DNA of 64,000 nt from Campylobacter concisus (GTDB taxonomy: Bacteria; Campylobacterota; Campylobacteria; Campylobacterales; Campylobacteraceae). The DNA is taken from the NCBI RefSeq assembly GCF_003049085.1, contig NZ_PIQX01000001.1, positions 1 to 64,000 of the forward strand, read 5' to 3'. Shown piece after piece: positions 1 to 7,418 of the stretch. Each line of letters starts with the position of its first letter. The first letter of the stretch is position 1. The notes beneath the pieces are model-generated. The model was not told where the DNA came from. It searched no databases and was given only the letters and a program-made list of their open reading frames with translations. The position numbers were made by a program, and so were the translations under genes.

Positions 1-340
1 TTAGGAAGTGGGTGGTTAAGAGAGTTTCGATCTTGCCACCAAGTGGGCAGGCTTTGGGTGAGTCAGAGTGGATCTTGAAAAGTTTTTCTTTATCATTTAC
101 TGCGTTAAAAATTTGAAGGAGGGTTAGATCTTTTGGCTCTTTCGCAAGACTCACTCCACCAACTCCAGCTACGATATTCACGAGTCCTGCAGCCTTTAGA
201 GTACCGAGCAGGCGCCTAACTATGACTGGATTCGTGTTTATACTACCTGCTATAAATTCGCTCGTGACTTTTTCTTCTTTGAAAAAACAAGCTGCTAAAA
301 CTACATGGATCGCGGTTGAAAACTTAATCCCTACTTGCAT
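1..340 (-). CDS. Rrf2 family transcriptional regulator, partial (3' end outside window)
   Basis: A DNA-binding regulator of the Rrf2 type. The N-terminal 113 residues are visible; the C-terminus lies beyond the left edge. Residues 1-60 form the winged helix: the INTNPVIVRRLL recognition-helix pattern and the wing with GVGGVSLAK are typical. Fe-S members (IscR, NsrR) have three clustered cysteines near residues 90-106, but here only Cys98 occurs in that region, in a CPLGG context, so an iron-sulfur cluster is unlikely and the YwnA-like redox or electrophile-sensing branch fits better. The start is ATG at 340 with AAGGA 8 bases upstream and a TATAAT box 24 bases upstream. The next gene on the same strand is a YwnB-like NAD(P)-binding protein, the same pairing as Bacillus ywnA/ywnB. 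Confidence 0.85.
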   Translation of the reverse strand, partial: MQVGIKFSTAIHVVLAACFFKEEKVTSEFIAGSINTNPVIVRRLLGTLKAAGLVNIVAGVGGVSLAKEPKDLTLLQIFNAVNDKEKLFKIHSDSPKACPLGGKIETLLTTHFL

Positions 341-363
341 GATCGTCCTTGAAATTTTTTCTG

Positions 364-369
364 ATTATA
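364..369 (-). promoter_or_regulatory. -10 box (TATAAT) of the Rrf2 gene
   Basis: A perfect TATAAT on the minus strand, 24 bases before the ATG at 340, preceded by an A/T-rich stretch as in Campylobacter sigma-70 promoters. It gives the regulator its own promoter, separate from the cupin/oxidoreductase genes upstream. Confidence 0.6.
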
Positions 370-408
370 CTTTAAATTTTTACTAAAAGCAGTTTATTTT
401 TTAGTTTA

Positions 409-448
409 GATTTGACAAGCCGGCTTTTTATGCCAGCTATGTCAAATC
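409..448 (-). terminator. Stem-loop between the YwnB-like and Rrf2 genes
   Basis: GATTTGACA at 409-417 pairs with TGTCAAATC at 440-448, and AGCCGGC pairs with GCCAGCT inside it with one mismatch. It lies just after the stop of the NAD(P)-binding gene, which suggests a terminator. The U-tract on the minus strand is poor, so it could instead be an attenuator or an operator for the Rrf2 promoter. Confidence 0.45.
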
Positions 449-455
449 TATAATT

Positions 456-1091
456 TCATGCTCGCTCACTAACTGCTGTGAAGCGTTTTTGTATAAATTT
501 TTTGTTTTTTAGCTCGTCTATGATCGCAAGCGCAAGGTCTGCATAGCTTATATAGCTCTCATTTTTTGAGTTTAAGATGAGATTATCTCCACCAAGCACG
601 TATTTACCAGTACGAGCACCATTTGCGTCGTAGTCGCCTGCTGGGCTTACGTATGTCCAAAGCAAATCGCTCCTACCTTTTAGCTCAAAATAAGACTCCG
701 CAGTCGCCTTTGCCACACCCATATATGCAGCCGGGAAGTCTGGTGTATCCATTAGCATAGTGTCTTTGCTATCAACAAATAACGTACCAGCGCCGCCAAC
801 TACGATGAGCCTTGTACTAGTGCCTTCTAGTAAATTTATAAGGTGAGTGGCCACTTTTTTGTGAAGCGCAAAGGTATCTGGCGTCCACGCTGCAAATGCA
901 CTGATCACTGCGTCAAAGCCAGCCAGATCAGTCTTTGTAAGCTCGAAAATATCTTTATAAACGACCTTTACGCTTTTGTTTTTATACTCTTTATTTCTAA
1001 CGATCGCTGTGACATCGTAGCCTTGTTTTAAAGCCTCGTTCACCAAATTTACACCGCTTTTGCCGTTTGCACCTATGATTGCTATTTTCAT
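456..1091 (-). CDS. NAD(P)-binding oxidoreductase, YwnB/NmrA-like
   Basis: A 211-residue atypical short-chain dehydrogenase with one Rossmann domain. It begins with a glycine-rich dinucleotide motif, GANGKSG at residues 7-13, followed by the second strand ending TAIVRN that contacts the NADP phosphate. The family (NmrA-like, YwnB, biliverdin-reductase-B-like) contains flavin or quinone reductases and redox-sensor proteins. A catalytic YxxxK is not obvious; AYMGVAKATAESY near residues 122-134 is the nearest equivalent. It lies 17 bases after the cupin gene and is very probably co-transcribed with it. The substrate is unknown; a role in electrophile or quinone stress is inferred from the Rrf2 neighbour. 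Confidence 0.8.
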   Translation of the reverse strand: MKIAIIGANGKSGVNLVNEALKQGYDVTAIVRNKEYKNKSVKVVYKDIFELTKTDLAGFDAVISAFAAWTPDTFALHKKVATHLINLLEGTSTRLIVVGGAGTLFVDSKDTMLMDTPDFPAAYMGVAKATAESYFELKGRSDLLWTYVSPAGDYDANGARTGKYVLGGDNLILNSKNESYISYADLALAIIDELKNKKFIQKRFTAVSERA

Positions 1092-1108
1092 TGTTTCTCC
1101 TTTAAATT

Positions 1109-1483
1109 TTACAGCCAGCTTGGCTTTACGTCATCAACTATCACGCCGTCGCTCATTGTGTATTGCTCTAGGCTACCGCGTTTTGTCTGGATGCAGATCA
1201 TTTTGATGCCGTTTTTGCCAGCTTTAAAGCACCTTTTGCCATCTGGATCTATGCGCACCGCATCTCCTTTGCTTACTTTTAGCACCTCACCGTCGATGAA
1301 AAGCTCACCCTCACCCTCTAGGATGATGTAAAGCTCCTCGTTTTGCTTGTGCGCATGGACAAATGGCACGCTCACATTTGCTGGAAGCTCGTTTATAGAT
1401 ACCTCACAGCCGCTTAAATTTAAAGCCTCTTTTAGCTCGACTCTTGGCTCGTTTACGATCTTTGCAACCTGAAAATTTTTCAT
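1109..1483 (-). CDS. Small cupin-domain protein
   Basis: A 124-residue single-domain cupin. Motif 1 is seen at residues 43-60: HAH with E49/E50, then the glycine-rich turn LEGEGELFIDGE. Motif 2 begins GDAVRIDPDGKRCF at residues 73-86; the histidine usual at its end is replaced near Arg84-Cys85, so the metal site has at most three canonical ligands. The family covers isomerases, dioxygenases and sugar- or small-molecule-binding proteins, and no substrate can be assigned. It is the first gene of the minus-strand set, and its promoter region carries two identical palindromes, so it is likely induced by some signal rather than constitutive. Confidence 0.8.
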   Translation of the reverse strand: MKNFQVAKIVNEPRVELKEALNLSGCEVSINELPANVSVPFVHAHKQNEELYIILEGEGELFIDGEVLKVSKGDAVRIDPDGKRCFKAGKNGIKMICIQTKRGSLEQYTMSDGVIVDDVKPSWL

Positions 1484-1503
1484 TTTGTTCTCCTTGTCTT
1501 TGT

Positions 1504-1575
1504 GTTGTAATATTTTTATTTACAACCGATGAGCGAAGTATAATAATTTTTAGTTGTAATGTCAATAGTTACAAC
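1504..1575 (-). promoter_or_regulatory. Tandem palindromic operators at the cupin promoter
   Basis: Two copies of GTTGTAA-N9-TTACAAC are present, at 1504-1526 and 1553-1575, with centres 49 bases apart. Between them on the minus strand lies a plausible -10 box, TATACT (1538-1543). One palindrome therefore covers the -35 side and the other the start of the transcript, as for a dimeric repressor. The regulator is not identified. The Rrf2 gene nearby is a candidate, but its own promoter lacks the motif; an HxlR- or MarR-type protein coded elsewhere is equally possible. Confidence 0.65.
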
Positions 1576-1605
1576 AAAAATTTTTCAAAATTTATAAATT
1601 TTGGC

Positions 1606-1611
1606 TAGAAT
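1606..1611 (+). promoter_or_regulatory. -10 box (TAGAAT) for the ABC membrane-domain gene
   Basis: TAGAAT lies 24 bases before the TTG start at 1635, with AGGA at 1625-1628 as ribosome binding site 6 bases before that start. This supports TTG as the real initiation codon. Confidence 0.45.
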
Positions 1612-1634
1612 TCGCGAAAATTTTAGGATTAAAT

Positions 1635-2519
1635 TTGCAAAATAACGCCTTTAAAACGCTAAAGAGCATAGCGACCGAGCACAACAAAAAGCTCATTTTG
1701 ACCTTTGCTTTGGTGTTAGCAGAGAATGGACTTTTTCTGGCATACCCGATATTTGCGGGCTTTGCGATCAACGCAATCATGCAAGGAAACACGTTAAATG
1801 CCCTCATTTACGCACTTTTTGTGCTCATAGCGTGGCTTGTAGGAGCCATTAGGCGCCGCGTGGATACGCAAGTTTTTGCAAATATCTACGCAAAGCTTGC
1901 TGTAAATGTCATCATGAATGAAAAACAAAATGCCAAAGACGACTCCGCCATCATTGCTAGAGTAGCGCTCTCGCGAGAGTTTGTAAATTTCTTTGAGACG
2001 CATTTTCCTATGTTTTTTACATCGGTTATTTCGATCATCGGCTCAGCGTTTATGCTCATTTTTGTCGAGTCAAAGGTCGCTGTGGCGTGCTTTGTCGTGA
2101 TGATCGTTTTTCTTATATTTTTACCAAGATATATCAAGAAAAATGACGACCTTTATCTTCGTTTAAATGACCGCCTAGAAAAAGAGGCAAAGGTGATAGG
2201 TGTTTTTAACAAAAGCACGCTAAATAGGCACTACGACGTCGTTTCTAAATTTCGTATAGCGATCTCAAACAGGGAGGCGATGAGCTATTTTATCATCGGC
2301 ATTAGCGCTTCGCTGCTCTTTTTGGTGGCGATAATAGTGCTAAGCTCGCAGCAGACAAATGCCGGCCACATCTACTCTGTGATGACCTATATATGGAATT
2401 TCGTCATCAGTCTTGACGACTCGCCAAAGCTCATCGAGGAATTTTCAAATTTAAAAGATATTGGCAAGAGGATCGACGCCCAAAAGAAGGATAATGATGC
2501 ACAACAAGAGCGTTCTTAG
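1635..2519 (+). CDS. ABC transporter six-TM domain protein lacking an ATPase domain
   Basis: A 294-residue inner-membrane protein that resembles only the membrane half of an ABC exporter. It has hydrophobic helices near residues 20-45, 50-67, 120-137, 143-160 and 225-245. The region between (Ala/Ile-Ala-Arg-Val-Ala-Leu-Ser-Arg-Glu-Phe) matches the cytoplasmic loop pattern of the ABC_membrane_3-type family (Pfam PF13748, from memory). No Walker A, LSGGQ or Walker B motif follows, and no separate nucleotide-binding gene is adjacent. The start is TTG with a good AGGA site. The 3' end overlaps the cation-efflux gene by 26 bases, so the two are translated together, which hints at a shared role in metal or envelope homeostasis. 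Confidence 0.7.
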   Translation: MQNNAFKTLKSIATEHNKKLILTFALVLAENGLFLAYPIFAGFAINAIMQGNTLNALIYALFVLIAWLVGAIRRRVDTQVFANIYAKLAVNVIMNEKQNAKDDSAIIARVALSREFVNFFETHFPMFFTSVISIIGSAFMLIFVESKVAVACFVVMIVFLIFLPRYIKKNDDLYLRLNDRLEKEAKVIGVFNKSTLNRHYDVVSKFRIAISNREAMSYFIIGISASLLFLVAIIVLSSQQTNAGHIYSVMTYIWNFVISLDDSPKLIEEFSNLKDIGKRIDAQKKDNDAQQERS

Positions 2520-3417
2520 AAATTCGTTTTTTCTAATTTTCACGTTTATGGTGGTTGAAGCCGTTTTTGGCTTCGTTTCAAACTCGCTTGCGCTCATTAG
2601 CGACGCATTTCACATGCTCTCAGACGCTGCCGCGCTATTTTTGTCGCTAATAGCGTTTAAAATTTCAGAAAAAAGGGCAAATTTACAAAAGACTTTTGGC
2701 TACAAAAGGGTCGAGATCATCGCCGCTTTCATAAACGCCATCGCTCTTATCGCACTTGCTGTTTTTGTCGTAGTTGAAGCTATCATCAGGCTTTTTAACG
2801 AGCCAGAGATAGAGGCTGAAACGATGCTTTTTGTTAGTATTTTAGGGCTTGTGGTAAATTTGGTCGTGGCTATTTATATGCATAAAAGTGCTGATACAAA
2901 AGAAAATTTAAATATGAAAGGTGCTTATTTGCACGTGCTTGGCGATACGCTTGGCTCAGTTGGCGCCATCATTGCGGCGCTTCTTGTGATGAAATTTAAC
3001 TTCACGCAGGCTGACAGCATCGCAAGTATCTTTGTCTCGCTACTCATCATAAAAAGTGGCGCTAGCTTGCTAAAAGATAGCTTTAATATCCTGATCGAAG
3101 CCGTGCCGCTTAAGCTTGATACGGATGAAATTTTAGGCGTTATAAAGAGCGTAGATGGCGTTAAAATCGTGCATGACTTGCATATATGGGCGATAAATGC
3201 TGGCACAAACGCGCTCATAGCCCACGTGGTGGTGGATGATGCGCTAAACGTGGCTGAAATTTCAAAGATGATAAAGCGCATCGAGCACGAGCTTTCTCAC
3301 GTTGGCATCGGCCATGTCACGCTTCAGTTTGAGAGCGAGAACCTTGGACATAAAGACGATCTCATCTGCGAGCTAAAAAGCGCGCATAAAGACGAGCACT
3401 TTGGGCATCATCACTAA
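2494..3417 (+). CDS. Cation diffusion facilitator (CDF) family metal efflux transporter
   Basis: A 307-residue CDF/CzcD-ZitB-type antiporter that exports divalent metals, probably zinc or cadmium, from the cytoplasm in exchange for protons. It has six membrane helices. The metal site is visible as HxxxD in helix 2 (His40, Asp44) and HxxxD in helix 5 (His147, Asp151); the HD-HD set is typical of Zn/Cd transporters. The cytoplasmic C-terminal domain carries the dimerising ferredoxin-like fold (VHDLHIWAIN) and ends in a histidine-rich tail (HFGHHH). The start is placed at ATG 2494 (a second ATG follows at 2497) because AGAAGG lies 3-6 bases upstream; a TTG at 2461 would lie deep inside the previous gene. 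Confidence 0.88.
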   Translation: MMHNKSVLRNSFFLIFTFMVVEAVFGFVSNSLALISDAFHMLSDAAALFLSLIAFKISEKRANLQKTFGYKRVEIIAAFINAIALIALAVFVVVEAIIRLFNEPEIEAETMLFVSILGLVVNLVVAIYMHKSADTKENLNMKGAYLHVLGDTLGSVGAIIAALLVMKFNFTQADSIASIFVSLLIIKSGASLLKDSFNILIEAVPLKLDTDEILGVIKSVDGVKIVHDLHIWAINAGTNALIAHVVVDDALNVAEISKMIKRIEHELSHVGIGHVTLQFESENLGHKDDLICELKSAHKDEHFGHHH

Positions 3418-3443
3418 AATTTGACGGAAAAGGCTTAAATTTA

Positions 3444-3833
3444 ATGTTTCGTGTAAGAAATGAATATCTAGTAGTCGTGGCTATGGGGTTGCTTTGTGTT
3501 TTTATTGATATAACCCATCTTATCGCAGTAAATTTTGTAGTAGCCTTGATTTGCGCTCTATTTTGTATGAAAAAGGATTATATATTTATTTTGTTGCTGG
3601 CGTTAAATTTTGCTCTGTATTTTAATGTCATAGATGCTCCGTTTGAACAACCAGAGCTTTGGACTTATCATGTGCCAGCGCTGGCAACTGCGACATACGG
3701 GCTTAGTACTTTAGTTTATGCTTCAGCTTTTTTAGCTTTTTTACCGCTTTTTGCTTATCTTTATTTTTTATATTCACTTTGCGTTGTGCTCTGCGCTTTG
3801 CGTAAAAGTTTAAGAGCTAAATTTGAGCTTTAA
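3444..3833 (+). CDS. Uncharacterised small integral membrane protein
   Basis: A 129-residue very hydrophobic protein with about four predicted membrane helices (residues 8-27, 29-43, 47-62 and 85-118) and a short basic C-terminus. No family motif is recognised. It begins 26 bases after the CDF transporter with a purine-rich GGAAAAGG site about 10 bases upstream, so it probably belongs to the same transcript. Base composition is like its surroundings. Function is unknown. Confidence 0.65.
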   Translation: MFRVRNEYLVVVAMGLLCVFIDITHLIAVNFVVALICALFCMKKDYIFILLLALNFALYFNVIDAPFEQPELWTYHVPALATATYGLSTLVYASAFLAFLPLFAYLYFLYSLCVVLCALRKSLRAKFEL

Positions 3834-3922
3834 ATTTAAGCCTTGCTAGCCTAGCAAACTCATTTTTACTCAACTTTAACGATTTTTTTTATAAAATCGC
3901 CTAAAATTTAACTAGGGATTTT

Positions 3923-5713
3923 ATGAAAAACATTAGAAACTTTAGCATCATCGCTCACATCGACCACGGCAAAAGCACGCTTGCTGATCGCCTCATTCAG
4001 GAGTGTGGCGCTGTAAGCGACCGTGAGATGAGCTCGCAAATCATGGACACGATGGACATCGAAAAAGAGCGTGGCATCACGATCAAAGCCCAGTCTGTCC
4101 GCCTAAACTACGCACTAAATGGCGAAAATTTTGTTCTAAATTTGATAGACACCCCAGGACACGTTGATTTTAGCTATGAGGTGAGCCGTAGCCTAGCTAG
4201 CTGCGAGGGCGCACTGCTTGTCGTGGATGCTAGCCAGGGCGTGGAGGCGCAAACCATCGCAAACGTCTATATCGCACTTGAAAATAACCTAGAGATCATC
4301 CCAGTCATCAACAAGATCGACCTACCAGCGGCTGACCCTGCTAGGGTAAAAGACGAGATAGAGCATATCATCGGCCTTGACTGCTCAGGAGCGATCGAAG
4401 TGAGCGCAAAAACAGGCGTTGGCATAAAGGAGCTGCTTGAAGCGATCATCACGAGGATCCCAGCGCCAAATGGCGACGTAAGCAAGCCTACAAAGGCGCT
4501 AATCTACGATAGTTGGTTTGACAACTACCTCGGCGCACTTGCTCTTGTGCGTGTTTATGATGGTGAAATTTCAAAAAATGATGAAATTTTGGTCATGGGT
4601 ACAGGCAAAAAACACATCGTGCTAGACCTCATGTATCCAAATCCTATAGCTCCGATCAAGACCAAAACGCTTAGCGCTGGCGAGGTTGGCATCGTGGTTT
4701 TGGGGCTTAAAAACGTTAGCGACGTGCAAGTTGGAGATACGATAACGCAGTCAAGAAATCCTCTAAAAGAGCCAGTTGGCGGCTTTGAGAGGGCTAAGCC
4801 GTTTGTTTTTGCGGGACTTTATCCAATAGAAACTGATAAATTTGAAGATCTGCGTGACGCGCTGGATAAGCTAAAGCTAAATGACAGCTCCATTAGCTAC
4901 GAGCCAGAGACCTCGGTCGCACTTGGATTTGGCTTTAGGGTTGGCTTTTTAGGTCTTCTTCATATGGAGGTTGTCAAAGAGAGGCTGGAGCGTGAATTTG
5001 ATCTTGATCTCATCGCCACAGCGCCAACTGTGACTTATGAAGTCATCCAAACTGATGGGTTAAATTTAAAAATTCAAAACCCAAGCCAGTTGCCGCCTGT
5101 AAATAAAATAGACTCAATCCTTGAACCATACGTGAAAGCGACTATAATCACGCCAAGCGAGTTTTTGGGCAACATCATCACGCTTTTAAACAATCGCCGC
5201 GGCATACAAACGAAGATGGACTACATCACGACTGACCGCGTTTTACTCGAGTATGATATACCGATGAATGAGATCGTGATGGACTTTTACGACAAGCTAA
5301 AGTCAAGCACTAAAGGCTACGCGAGCTTTGACTACGAGCCAAGCGACTACCGCGTGGGCGATCTAGTGAAGCTTGATGTCAAAGTAGCCGGCGAGACGGT
5401 CGATGCGCTCTCTATCATCGTGCCTGAGAGCAAGGCTCAGACAAAGGGCAGGGACTTCGTAAAGGCGATGAAAGAGATCGTGCCACGTCAACTCTTTGAA
5501 GTGGCGATACAAGCTAGCATCGGTAATAAAATAATCGCCCGAGAAACCGTAAAATCAATGGGTAAAAACGTCACAGCCAAGTGCTACGGCGGCGATATCA
5601 CGCGTAAGAGGAAGTTGCTTGAAAAGCAAAAAGAGGGTAAGAAGAGGATGAAGGCCATTGGTAAGGTGAATTTGCCGCAGGAGGCGTTTTTATCCGTCCT
5701 AAAAATAGACTAA
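3923..5713 (+). CDS. lepA: Elongation factor 4 (LepA), ribosome back-translocating GTPase
   Basis: A 596-residue translational GTPase that binds the ribosome and can reverse EF-G-catalysed translocation; it acts at the membrane and cytoplasm under ionic or cold stress. The G motifs are clear: AHIDHGKST at residues 11-19 (G1), the ITIKAQS switch (G2), DTPGHVDF (G3), NKIDLP (G4) and SAKTG (G5). Domains II, III and V follow, and the LepA-specific C-terminal domain is present (basic [16 protein letters not shown], then the [13 protein letters not shown] ending). Length is normal for the family. The ATG start has AGGGA upstream, and a TATAAA box lies about 30 bases before the start. Confidence 0.97.
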   Translation: MKNIRNFSIIAHIDHGKSTLADRLIQECGAVSDREMSSQIMDTMDIEKERGITIKAQSVRLNYALNGENFVLNLIDTPGHVDFSYEVSRSLASCEGALLVVDASQGVEAQTIANVYIALENNLEIIPVINKIDLPAADPARVKDEIEHIIGLDCSGAIEVSAKTGVGIKELLEAIITRIPAPNGDVSKPTKALIYDSWFDNYLGALALVRVYDGEISKNDEILVMGTGKKHIVLDLMYPNPIAPIKTKTLSAGEVGIVVLGLKNVSDVQVGDTITQSRNPLKEPVGGFERAKPFVFAGLYPIETDKFEDLRDALDKLKLNDSSISYEPETSVALGFGFRVGFLGLLHMEVVKERLEREFDLDLIATAPTVTYEVIQTDGLNLKIQNPSQLPPVNKIDSILEPYVKATIITPSEFLGNIITLLNNRRGIQTKMDYITTDRVLLEYDIPMNEIVMDFYDKLKSSTKGYASFDYEPSDYRVGDLVKLDVKVAGETVDALSIIVPESKAQTKGRDFVKAMKEIVPRQLFEVAIQASIGNKIIARETVKSMGKNVTAKCYGGDITRKRKLLEKQKEGKKRMKAIGKVNLPQEAFLSVLKID

Positions 5714-5900
5714 TGTGTTGTCTCGCTTTGTCATACTTCGTTGTGTCTAAAATTTACTCGGTCATTACCTGCCATGGTAACTCCCGTCGTAAATTTTATC
5801 CACGCCTTGTCTGACTTTGCGATACTGCCGCATTTGGGAGCTTGTTTGGTGGATAGGTTTTGATTAAAATTTAAGTGCTAAATTTACAAAAAGGAGTGCT
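5714..5900. repeat. Intergenic region with a 51-bp inverted-repeat element
   Basis: Within this gene-free stretch, TAAAATTTAC at 5748-5757 is repeated in inverted form as GTAAATTTTA at 5789-5798, and inside it TTACC (5765-5769) pairs with GGTAA (5776-5780). An element of the same size and layout but different arms lies at 28819-28868. The 3' part (5875-5900) holds the ribosome binding site AAAAGGAG of the tautomerase. Function of the element is unknown; termination of lepA or a small mobile or palindromic repeat are possibilities. Confidence 0.5.
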
Positions 5901-6131
5901 ATGCCGTTTGTGAAAATTTGCGTGACAAAAGAGGGTGATAGCCCAAGTGTGGAGCAAAAAGAGAAGATGATAAGCGGAGTTACAAAGCTAATAAGCGAAA
6001 TTTTAGGTAGAAGCGCTCAAAATACCGTTGTCATTATCGATGAGGTCGATACAAACAACTACGGCATCGCTGGCGAGAGTGTGAAAAATCTCCGCAAAAA
6101 ACAAAAAGAGCAAAAGGAAGTGAAATGCTAA
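5901..6131 (+). CDS. 4-oxalocrotonate tautomerase family protein
   Basis: A 76-residue small tautomerase. After removal of Met the N-terminus is Pro (MPFVKI), the catalytic base of the family. The fold pattern is beta-alpha-beta: PFVKICVT, then the helix with the VEQKEKMISGVTKLISEILG pattern, then NTVVIIDEV and the NNYGIAGESV segment that closes the active site. Family enzymes interconvert 2-hydroxymuconate and 2-oxo-3-hexenedioate or act on related ketones; in Campylobacter the substrate is unknown, since no aromatic degradation genes are near. A good AAAAGGAG site precedes it. Its stop overlaps the start of the next gene (ATGCTAA). Confidence 0.88.
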   Translation: MPFVKICVTKEGDSPSVEQKEKMISGVTKLISEILGRSAQNTVVIIDEVDTNNYGIAGESVKNLRKKQKEQKEVKC

Positions 6132-6847
6132 GAGCGACATTATTAGCAGTTTTTGCAGCCGTCTTTCTAACTGGCTGCGTGGCAAAAGCTAGCCTTTGTC
6201 TATCGTGCGAGGGCATAGACGGCGTGCAAAGTGCAAGCATAAGTAGCGAAGATAAGACCTATTTTGAAGAGGTTATGAGGATCCCAGCTGACTGCAGCGC
6301 TTGTAGGGGCAGGGGCGATGGCGTCTTTATAAATGGCGTCAAGTATAGAAGCGACGTGGCGATAAACTGCTGCTTAGAAAAAAATATGATCGATATAAAC
6401 GTTGGGCTAAAGAAGGTCTATTTTCATAGGATCGTGGATGCTAGAAGCAGCGCAAGGTCGATTTACTACACAAGAGAAGATGGTAGTGGCGTAGTCTTTA
6501 ACTCAAATCCACGCCTTGAAGTGCTCTTTTATATGTTTTTAAAACGTGAGCTAAATTCGCGTGGCATCGTTGTCGTGGATACGCAAACATCGCCTTATAC
6601 ATATAGGCTTGATTTTAGATTTGACGAGCTTAGAGGCACTTACTCTAGAAGCTCTGAAATTTTAAACGGACATCTATACGGCGAGCTTGTGCTTTCAGAT
6701 ATAAATTTCAAAAAACGAATTCCTATCTCGACTAGACACCACGTGGAGGAGCTTGAGGCGTCAAAAAGCGGTCAGTTTGACTTCTTTATCGCGCTTTTAG
6801 TCAAGCAAGCCGCCATAAAAGTGGCTGATGAGATCACTAAACTTTGA
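6125..6847 (+). CDS. Putative outer-envelope lipoprotein, cysteine-rich N-terminus
   Basis: A 240-residue predicted lipoprotein. The signal peptide ends in a lipobox LTGC with the lipidated Cys at residue 18. The mature N-terminal part holds cysteine pairs CLSC, CSAC and CC, suggesting disulfides or a small metal site. The rest (about residues 95-240) has alternating beta segments and one amphipathic helix LKRELNSRGI. The pattern VY-x5-D-x-R, then LK+EL-x3-G, then a VxVxFxE-like strand recurs in the next gene, so the two look like distant paralogues. No assigned function; an envelope-assembly or YajG/LptE-like scaffold is only an idea. It is translationally coupled to the tautomerase by a 7-base overlap. 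Confidence 0.7.
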   Translation: MLRATLLAVFAAVFLTGCVAKASLCLSCEGIDGVQSASISSEDKTYFEEVMRIPADCSACRGRGDGVFINGVKYRSDVAINCCLEKNMIDINVGLKKVYFHRIVDARSSARSIYYTREDGSGVVFNSNPRLEVLFYMFLKRELNSRGIVVVDTQTSPYTYRLDFRFDELRGTYSRSSEILNGHLYGELVLSDINFKKRIPISTRHHVEELEASKSGQFDFFIALLVKQAAIKVADEITKL

Positions 6848-6857
6848 AAGGAAAAAT

Positions 6858-7418
6858 ATGAGTAAATTTAAATTTCTAGCTATCTTTGGACTTTTTGTCC
6901 TATTTTTGAGCGGTTGTGCGCCTACTCAGACGGTGCTTGCGTTTGATCCTTATAAGGCTATCGTTTCAAATCAACAAAGCAGTGGTTTTGAGGTTTATAT
7001 AAGTGCAGTGCATGACAGTCGCAAAAACAAAAGCACTATAGCAACTATAACAGATGGCAAGGGCACTGTGGATGAATACGTCGTGCTTCAAAATGACCTT
7101 GCGACCTATTTTGGTGACTCTCTTAAAAAAGAGCTTATAGCTCATGGCGCAAATGTAAATGGTATGGGTGGCGTCGTGGTTGAAGTTTTCATAAACGAAT
7201 TTGAAGCAAATATGAGCGGATATAACAGCGACAACACAAAGGGCAAGATAAAGATCACTCTTAAAATCCAAAAAGGTGATCAAAGCATCATCAAAAATAT
7301 CTCAAACAACCAAACCAAATTTGAGCTAGTTCGCACTGGCGGAGCATTTAAATCATTTTTAACTGAGATCATAAATGATGCTATCAAACGCACTGCAATT
7401 GCTATTTTAAATAGCTAA
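6858..7418 (+). CDS. Putative lipoprotein, YajG-like
   Basis: A 186-residue predicted lipoprotein. The start is ATG 6858, because AAAGGA lies 5-6 bases upstream and the signal peptide (MSKFKFLAIFG, then a hydrophobic core) then ends in a perfect lipobox LSGC. The mature part has the order VYISAVHDSR (beta strand plus Asp-x-Arg), a helix with LKKELIAHGA, a VVVEVFINEFE strand and a C-terminal helix, which resembles the YajG-type uncharacterised lipoproteins and its upstream neighbour. It lies 10 bases after that neighbour and overlaps the comF start by one base (TAATG), so the set is one operon. Function is unknown. Confidence 0.7.
   Translation: MSKFKFLAIFGLFVLFLSGCAPTQTVLAFDPYKAIVSNQQSSGFEVYISAVHDSRKNKSTIATITDGKGTVDEYVVLQNDLATYFGDSLKKELIAHGANVNGMGGVVVEVFINEFEANMSGYNSDNTKGKIKITLKIQKGDQSIIKNISNNQTKFELVRTGGAFKSFLTEIINDAIKRTAIAILNS

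Noticed and set aside
2461-2493. TTG 2461 as start of the CDF transporter
   Set aside because: It would add 11 charged residues within the upstream gene; ATG 2494/2497 has AGAAGG right before it.
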